A DNA stretch of 64,000 nt. Source: Plotosus lineatus (taxonomy: Eukaryota > Chordata > Actinopteri > Siluriformes > Plotosidae). The position numbers were made by a program, and so were the translations under genes. The DNA lies in assembly GCA_024760905.1 (NCBI GenBank), contig CM045729.1:53783580-53847579 (forward strand). Reading direction: 5' to 3'. Of this stretch, positions 57,645 through 64,000 are shown piece after piece. The notes beneath the pieces are model-generated. The model was not told where the DNA came from and did not search any database. It was given only the letters and a program-made list of their open reading frames with translations. How positions within the stretch are numbered: position 1 is the first letter of the stretch; every line of letters begins with the position of its first letter.

Positions 57645-58045
57645 CTAAGCCAGATGCTGATTATAGGTACAGCATTTGTGGCGTTATTGATGGCTACATA
57701 CATAAAATCAGTGAATGGAAGGGATTGGAATGGGGTAAAAAGAAAAAAAAATGTGAAAATGAGGGGTGGGACTTTCATGTACAATACTTTATTTGGTGAG
57801 TGAATATCTTGATGGCACCAGCTAAAAATAATATTCGCCTGCAGCTCATGAGGAAGGAACTCATTTCGTGTCATTATTGATGAAATCAGATTTACGTACG
57901 TACTAATTAATCAAAACTGCGTAAACTGGTCCAGATTGTACAGACTCAACTTAGGCTCTACTTATGCAAGCTCAATAAGTTAAGTTAAAACACTGTTGGG
58001 GAAGCTGCTACAGCAAGACAGCAAGAAAAGAAAGGTGTGTGTCGG
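57645..58045. other. Unannotated intronic stretch
   Basis: No feature recognised. Confidence 0.35.
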
Positions 58046-58056
58046 GTCTTTTATTT

Positions 58057-61000
58057 CTTCTTCTTTCTTCTTTTCCTTTCGGCTGTTCCCTTCAGGGGTC
58101 GCCACAGCAAATGATCTGCCTCCATCTCTCCCTATCCTCTGCATCTTCTACTCTTACTCCAACGACCTTCATGTCCGCCTTCACTGCATCCATAAATCTT
58201 CTCTTTGGTCTTCCTCTGGGCCTTTTGCCTGGTAGTTCCAACCTCAGCATCCTACGACCAATATACTCACTATCCCTCCTCTGTACATGTCCAAACCATC
58301 TCAATCTAGCCTCTCTGACTTTGTCTCCAAAACATCTAACATGTGCTGTCCCTCTGATGTACTCATTTCTGATCCTATCCATCCTCGTTACTCCCAAAGA
58401 GAACCTCAACATTTTCATCTCTGCTACCTCCAACTCTGACTCTGTCTTTTCCCCAGGGCCACTGTCTCTAAACCATACAACATTGCTGGCCTCATCACCG
58501 TCTTGTACACTTTTCCCTTCATTCTTGCCGATACTCTCCTATCACACATCACACGGACACTTTTCTCCATCCATTCCAACCTGCCTGCACGCTTCTTCAC
58601 CTCTTTTCCACACTCTCCATTGCTCTGGATTGTTGAGCCTAAGTACTTAAAATCCTCCACCTTCTTTATCTCTGCCCCCTGTAACCTCAAAGTTCCTCTT
58701 GGGTCCTTGTCGTTCACACACATGTATTCTGTCTTACTAAGACTAACCTTCAATCCCCCTCCTTTCCAGGGCATACCTCCCACCTCTCTAGATTTTCCTC
58801 CACTTGGTCTCTGCTCTCACTACAGATCACAATGTCATCTGCAAACATCATAGTCCATGGAGATTCTTGTCTAACCTCATCTGTTAGCCTGTCCATCACC
58901 ATAGCAAACAAGAAGGGGCTGAGAGCTGACCCTTGATGTAGTCCCACCTCCACCTTGAACTCTTTCTGTCACACCGACAGCACACCTCACCACTGTCTTA
59001 CACCTATCATACATGTCCTGCACCACTCTAACATACTTCTCTGTCACTCCAGACTTCCTCATACAATACCACAGTTCTTCTCTCGGCACCCTGTCATATG
59101 CTTTCTCCAGATCCACAAAGGCACAATGCAGCTCCTTCTGACCTTCTCTGTACTTCTCTATTAACATCCTCAAAGCAAACACTGCATCTGTGGTGCTCTT
59201 TCTTGGCATGAAACCAAACTGTTGTTCACAAATGCTGACCTCTGCCCTTAGTCTTGCTTCCACTATTCTTTCCCATAGCTTCATTGTGGCTCATCAACTT
59301 TATCCCTCTGTAGTTGCCACAACTCTGTACATCGCCCTTGTTCTTAAAAATGGGCACAAGCACACTTCTCCTCCATTCCTCTGGCATCTGCTCACTTTCT
59401 AAGACCTTGTTGAATATTCTTGTCAGAAAATCTACTGCTACCTCCCCTAGACACTTCCATACCTCAACTGGTATGTCATCAGGGCCAACTGCCTTTCCAC
59501 TCTTCATCCTCTTCAATGCCCTCCTCACTTCTCCTTACTAATCTTTGCTACTTCCTGCTCCTCAACGGTCACCCCTTCTACTCTTTTTTCTCTCTCAATT
59601 TCTTTATTCATCAGCTCTTCAAAGTACTCTTCCATCTTCCCAGCACACATCTGTCTGATGTCAATACATTTCCTCTCTGTCCTTTATCACTCTAACTTGC
59701 TGCACGTCTTTCCCATCTCTATTTCTCTGCTGTGCTAACCTGTATAGATCATTTTCTCCTCCTTACTGTTCAACCTATCATACAAGTCATCATACGCCCT
59801 CTGTTTGGCCTTTGACACTGCTACCTTAGCCTTACGCTGTGTCTCCCTGTACTCCTGTTTACTCTCTTCGGACCTCTCAATGTCCCACTTCTTCTAGGCT
59901 AACCTCTTCTTTTGTACACACTCCTGCACTTCCTCATTCCACCACCAAGTTTCCTTATCTACTTTCCTTCCAGAGGACACACCAAATACTCTCCTACCGG
60001 TCTACCTGATCACATTGGCTGTGGTTGTCCAGTCCTCTGGAAGCACTTCCTGACTACCCAAAGCCTGTTTCAACTCCTCCTTGAAGACAACACGACACTC
60101 TTCCTTTTTCAGCTTCCACCACTTTGTCTTCTGCTCTACCTTTGCCTTTTTCACCTTTCTCACCATCAGTGTCATCCTGCACACCACCATCCTATGCTGT
60201 TTGGCAACACTCTCACCCACTACTACTTTGCAGTCACTGACTTCCTTCAAATTACCTACGCCTACACAAGATGTAGTCTACCTGTGTGCTCTTACCTCCG
60301 CTTTCATAAGTCACCCTATGCTTCTGTTTCTTCTGGAAGAAAGTATTCACCACAGCCATTTCCATCCTTTTTGCAAAATCGATCAACATCTGTCCTTCTG
60401 TGTTCCTGTCCTGGATACCAAACCTGCCCATCACTTCTCGTCCCCTCTGTTGCCTGCACCAACATGTCCATTGAAGTCTGCTCCAATGACCACTCTTTCA
60501 CCTCTGGGGGTACTCTGCATCACTTCATCTAACTCACTCCAGAATCTCTCCTTCTCTTCTAGCTTACATCCTGCCTGTGGGGCATAAGCACTAACAACAT
60601 TGACTATCACGCCTTCAATTTCCTAACTTGAGACTCATCACTCTGTCTGACACTCTTTTCACTTCTAGAACATTCTGACAAACCCCTCCTTCAAGATGAC
60701 TCCTACTCCATTTCTCTTCCCATCCACACCATTATAAAACAGTTTAAACCCTGCTCTAAGCTTTTAGCCTTTCTACCTTTCCACCTTGTCTCCTGAACAC
60801 ACAGTATGTCCACCTTCCTCCTCTGCATCATGTCAGCCAGCTCCCTATCTTTTCCTTGCATAGTTCCAACATTCAAAGTCCCTACTCTCAGTCCGAGGCT
60901 CACGCATTTCCTCTTCTCCCTCTGCCTACGGGCACGCCTCCCGCCTCTCCTTCTTGACGTCTTCGACCAACAGTAGTCCAATTTCCATCAGCACCCTGTT

Positions 61001-61196
61001 GGTTGACAGCACTGATGGCGGTCGTTGTTAACCCGGGCCTCGACCGATCCGGTATGAATTTTGTTTTGATCATTTGCATTTTTTAAATGTGGCAGAAGTT
61101 TTACGCCGGATGCCCTTCCTGTCGCAACCCTCTGCATTTATCCGGGCTTGGGACCGGCATAAGGGGGAGAGACACTGGTTAGTGCCCCCCCCGCCG
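58057..61196 (-). pseudogene. RTE-clade LINE, full-length but frame-broken copy
   Basis: 3.1 kb on the minus strand, from the 5' region (GTTGTTAACCCGGGCCTCGA complement near 61024-61045) to the 3' end at GGGGTCGCCACAGC (58095). Visible parts: endonuclease (RVGTLNVGTMQGKDRELADM near 60880); pre-RT linker (60002-60250); reverse transcriptase (GKAVGPDDIPVEVWK near 59490, [17 protein letters not shown] near 59090, [11 protein letters not shown] near 58830); and C-terminal RWFGHVQRRDSEYIGRRM. At least six small indels break the frame. A TTTATTT at both borders may be a short target duplication, but this is not convincing. Confidence 0.9.
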
Positions 61197-61204
61197 TTTA
61201 TTTA

Positions 61205-61570
61205 TTATTTTTTTTAAAAAAACATTTACTCTGGTTTTTAACAGCACTGAAAATGAACATTTACTCTGGTTTTTAACAGCACTGAAAATGAAAATTTTTG
61301 GTTTCTTTATCAATGGAAAACAATTGACTTTAGTGCTGCTTCAGTTTGCTAAGGTTTTTTTTTTGGTTTTTTTTTTGGATTAATAGTGATCATACCATTT
61401 TAAGGAATCCCTGAATGTTTCCCATTCCCATTTCCCAAGAACATTCAGGATAACGAATTTCCCAACGAAGTTATGTGAAAAAGTTTTGGCCAATGTCCCA
61501 AACTTTTATTCATTTTATTTTAAGTAAAGCAAGGCCTGATGATTGAACATATTCTCCTTCACTAGCATCT
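61205..61570. other. Unannotated stretch with a short tandem duplication
   Basis: AACATTTACTCTGGTTTTTAACAGCACTGAAAATGAA-type sequence of about 37 bp occurs twice (about 61225 and 61256). Otherwise T-rich, without a gene. Confidence 0.5.
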
Positions 61571-61584
61571 CGTAGTGTTACATG

Positions 61585-61889
61585 GTAGGTAAAGGGGGGT
61601 TTTTAGACCCGAGCCATAGTGGCTCATCAGGCTGGTGCCTATCCCCGGTTTCCATAGTGTGAAGCGACCAGGAGTTCAACTCCCCCTGGATGGGACACTA
61701 GTCCATCGCAGGTTACCTTCCCAGTATATTTTTACTGGTACCCATTTATACTGCTGGGTGAACAGAGGCACACTTGTGGTTGAGACTTTGCCCAGGGCTC
61801 TTAGCACAGTGAGGGTCTCAGTGGGATTCGAACTCGCAACCTCCCGATCATGAGCGCAGCACCATAACCACTACGCCACCGGCCCCACC
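61585..61889 (-). mobile_element. SINE, family C
   Basis: Same family and length as 54096-54400, in opposite orientation, with box B complement GGGATTCGAACTCG near 61820. AGTGTT(A/C)CATG at 61574-61584 and 61890-61900 is a target duplication with one mismatch. Confidence 0.85.
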
Positions 61890-61904
61890 AGTGTTCCATG
61901 ACTC

Positions 61905-62655
61905 TGCACTATATACCAAAAAAATGGATTTCTTGTACAGTACCTTTATTTCCAGGTTATAGCTACAACAGACGTTGCCTTGAAATATTCGTATACCCCG
62001 GTGTCAAGGAATATATATATATATATACACTCAAATATTTGGATTGTTAATTCTAATTTCTCTGTTCATGTGGTGTTTGGTACAGATGTCTCCTGTCTCT
62101 CATTGAAGACAAATTAACCTGTGAACCATAATTGCAGAAAAAAAATGTCAAAAGGAAATGGCATATCTACAAAACTAACATTTTCAGCCTGTCCTGCTTG
62201 AGGAATTGAAATGTTCATATTTGTCCAATGAGATCGTCTTATCGTTTTGCTTCCTCCTGTATTCCTATTCCAGTACAAATACTCCAGCAGCTGTGTCAAA
62301 GCTTCCACAAGGATAATGCCCTATATATTGACTTTACATTAGGCATGAAACGGATGTATGACACTTTCTGGAACTTTCTTCTGCATCAGTGTAAACACTG
62401 CAATAGTCTCGACAACATCTGTATTCAATTATAAACCATAAATTCCTGAAGTTGCTTAGATGTTCTGATCAATTCCGACACAACAGAAAGCATATGTGAT
62501 GAATCAGGATTTCTTTACCTGGTAGCATAAACAATGTTCTTGAGGTCAAGTTGGAAGAGACAACAATGAGAGAAAGATGACACCTCAATAGAAATGTGCA
62601 TATGTGTGTCTGTGCATGTTTGTTTTCTATTCAATTGATATTTTTGTTTATCACA
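61905..62655. other. Unannotated end of intron 3
   Basis: A short (TA)n at 62009-62022. No other feature before the microexon acceptor. Confidence 0.4.
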
Positions 62656-62658
62656 CAG

Positions 62659-62704
62659 AAAATATACTCAGGAAATACAGCCTTCCGTCTGCCAGTAAAT
62701 CAGG
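62659..62704 (+). CDS. mylk: Candidate mylk exon 4, 46-nt microexon
   Basis: The acceptor TTTATCACACAG ends at 62658 and the donor GG|GTAAGG follows 62704. Joined to exon 3 (phase 1) the 46 nt read without a stop as ENILRKYSLPSASKSG, with the last Gly split. In vertebrate MYLK the linker after Ig1 has the spaced pattern K..P..SK..G, and here K, P, SK and G fall in matching places, which supports the call. The exon ends in phase 2. A (TG)n tract starts about 12 bp after the donor. No transcript evidence is available, so a chance splice pair remains possible. Confidence 0.6.
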
Positions 62705-62715
62705 GTAAGGAGTGC

Positions 62716-62716
<1 letters not shown>

Positions 62717-62781
<65 letters not shown>
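62717..62781. repeat. (TG)n(AG)n microsatellite
   Basis: About 24 TG units then about 8 AG units. It lies immediately inside the intron after candidate exon 4. Confidence 0.95.
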
Positions 62782-62782
<1 letters not shown>

Positions 62783-62784
62783 CT

Positions 62785-63190
62785 GAAACATATTTTCCCA
62801 TAATAAACAAAGAATAATGAATTAATTTGCTCCTGACCTCCTCCTTACTCCATGATCTTATTATAATATGACAAACCAACTGAATAAAGTAAAAATTTAT
62901 TCAGCAGACACCAAAACCATTTTCATACTTTTGTGTATATTTTTTCTTGCTTCACTTCTATTGTCTGTTCTCATTATTTTCCTTTTTGTCTTCACACTTT
63001 CAGTAAATTTCCCACTGTGGCTTATCGATGAAAAAATATAAAAGAAATAATCTATAAGATATATCACCAAAATCTGAGAAGTTCACAGTGGGTGTTCCAT
63101 GAGCAAGTGCTGTGTGAAGAGACTGACGCACACGCAGCCAGCCGTTGCCGAATAACTTGTGTGGAACAATGGAGCATTTGTGCTTTCACC
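62785..63190. other. Unannotated intronic stretch
   Basis: No gene or named repeat. The piece 63205-63272, ending GGGTTCCACCGTA, resembles one end of a Tigger-type element. Confidence 0.35.
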
Positions 63191-63275
63191 AAATGCAGTT
63201 ATGGCGCTGAAAATTTGTGAATGAACCAATTTGTTTGAAAATGGAATCACTCGAAAATCAGGGTTCCACCGTATA

Positions 63276-63608
63276 CAGGGATCCCTCACTTTCTGCGGTT
63301 AATTAGGACCAAGATCCTCCCGCGACCCCCGAATTCCGCGAAGTAGGATCAAACCCCCGACGACGTATATGTATATGTGTATATATCAATAAATACATAT
63401 TCAATGCTATAAATGCTTGTAATGACAATTAAACATTCAAAAATAATGCATAAGATGTAAATAAAATATAAATACACACACACATACAAACATGTGCGCA
63501 CACTCGGATTTTCTTTAACTTTTCCCCCTATTCCTTAATTTCCTTATTTTTTAATTCGATGAATATTTAAAAAAAAAAAAAAAAAAAACACTATGCAAGG
63601 GATCCCTG
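63276..63608. mobile_element. Tigger-like MITE, 0.33 kb
   Basis: Ends are CAGGGATCCCTCACTTTCTG and, inverted, CAGGGATCCCTTGC. TA precedes the left end (63274-63275). The right flank reads TG, which may be a mutated TA. The interior is AT-rich with an A run at 63570-63588. Confidence 0.6.
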
Positions 63609-63816
63609 TGTAATTTATGTGGAAAAACTGGAAATTAAATTTGTTAGAATTTTTGATCCGATATAACGTGCTGCAAAAGATTATATGAAATGTAGAAATG
63701 TGCTGGAAAAGTAAGTTTAGACAGGACACATATTAGTTTATTTTTACCAGGAGAACAACACAGACCACTTTACTATAAATCATTCATATCAATCATGAAT
63801 ACAAATTCTGCTTGTA

Positions 63817-63990
63817 AGGGCAGTGGTTGCTCCACGGTTAAGGCTGTGGCCTGGTAATGTGAAGGCCGGGGCTACCCCAATACCACCATGCCGTCACTGT
63901 AGAGCCCTTGAGCAACTCACTTAATGCTTAATTACTTCATTGTATAAAAAAATATACTGAATAAGAGTGTTTACTAAATGCTGGCTTCAG
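63817..63990 (+). mobile_element. SINE of the SmaI/HpaI-like type
   Basis: GGGCAGTGGTTGCTCCACGG, GGCTGTGGCCTGGTAATGTG, TTGAGCAACTCACTTAATGC, and the ending AATAAGAGTGTTTACTAAAT are typical of teleost SINEs that end in AAGAGCGTCTGCTAAATG-like sequence. The pol III head is decayed. Confidence 0.7.
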
Positions 63991-64000
63991 ATTTTAAAAC

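Noticed and set aside
58049..61203. Target-site duplication TTTATTT for the full-length RTE
   Set aside because: Seven AT-only bases beside T-rich DNA could match by chance, so it was not used as proof of the borders.
1..64000. An undescribed multi-gene system
   Set aside because: Apart from three mylk exons and mobile elements, no coding sequence survives scrutiny. The novelty here lies in element structure.

Overview
This window is vertebrate nuclear DNA, most likely from a ray-finned (teleost) fish. It has no prokaryotic gene organisation. It holds three exons with consensus splice sites, many CA/GT/CT microsatellites, tRNA-derived SINEs with teleost-type bodies, RTE-clade LINEs and several Tc1-like transposons.

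The only host gene I can support is the 5' part of mylk, the long form of myosin light chain kinase, on the + strand. Exon 2 (29236-29392) carries the start codon and the N-terminal tail. Exon 3 (56260-56467) carries most of the first Ig-like domain. A 46-nt microexon (62659-62704) matches the linker after that domain in reading phase and in spaced residues. A CpG-rich stretch with a CCAAT box, a CRE-like site and a GTGAGTA donor at 10834 is a candidate promoter and untranslated exon 1. The kinase domain and most of the Ig domains lie beyond position 64000. Whether this is mylka or mylkb is not decided.

Nearly everything else is intron, or upstream DNA, built from mobile elements. These are: (1) six copies of one RTE-clade LINE (4970-6083, 8788-9252, 19586-22435, 34237-35892, 37010-38744, 58057-61196) plus two miniature derivatives; four of the six have recognisable target-site duplications. 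(2) A second APE-type LINE with a GAT-repeat tail (26275-26470, 40443-41326, 48075-51545). (3) L2-like LINE fragments (39960-40215, 44563-45200). (4) Tc1-like transposons (14969-16519, 31397-33016, 33271-34065, 46438-47389, 53150-53571). (5) Tigger/pogo-like non-autonomous elements (24877-25733, 28377-29178, 63276-63608) and a 2.7-kb foldback element with 0.6-kb arms (39255-41959). (6) A hAT-like MITE (10181-10386). (7) At least five SINE types. Many are nested.

The most unusual observation is the RTE copy at 34237-35892. It lies between perfect 15-bp target duplications, so it went in as one unit, yet it contains about 60 bp of non-RTE sequence. That sequence is the 5' flank, including the target-site duplication, of the truncated RTE copy at 8788-9252. 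This points to template switching during retrotransposition. No undescribed multi-gene system was found.
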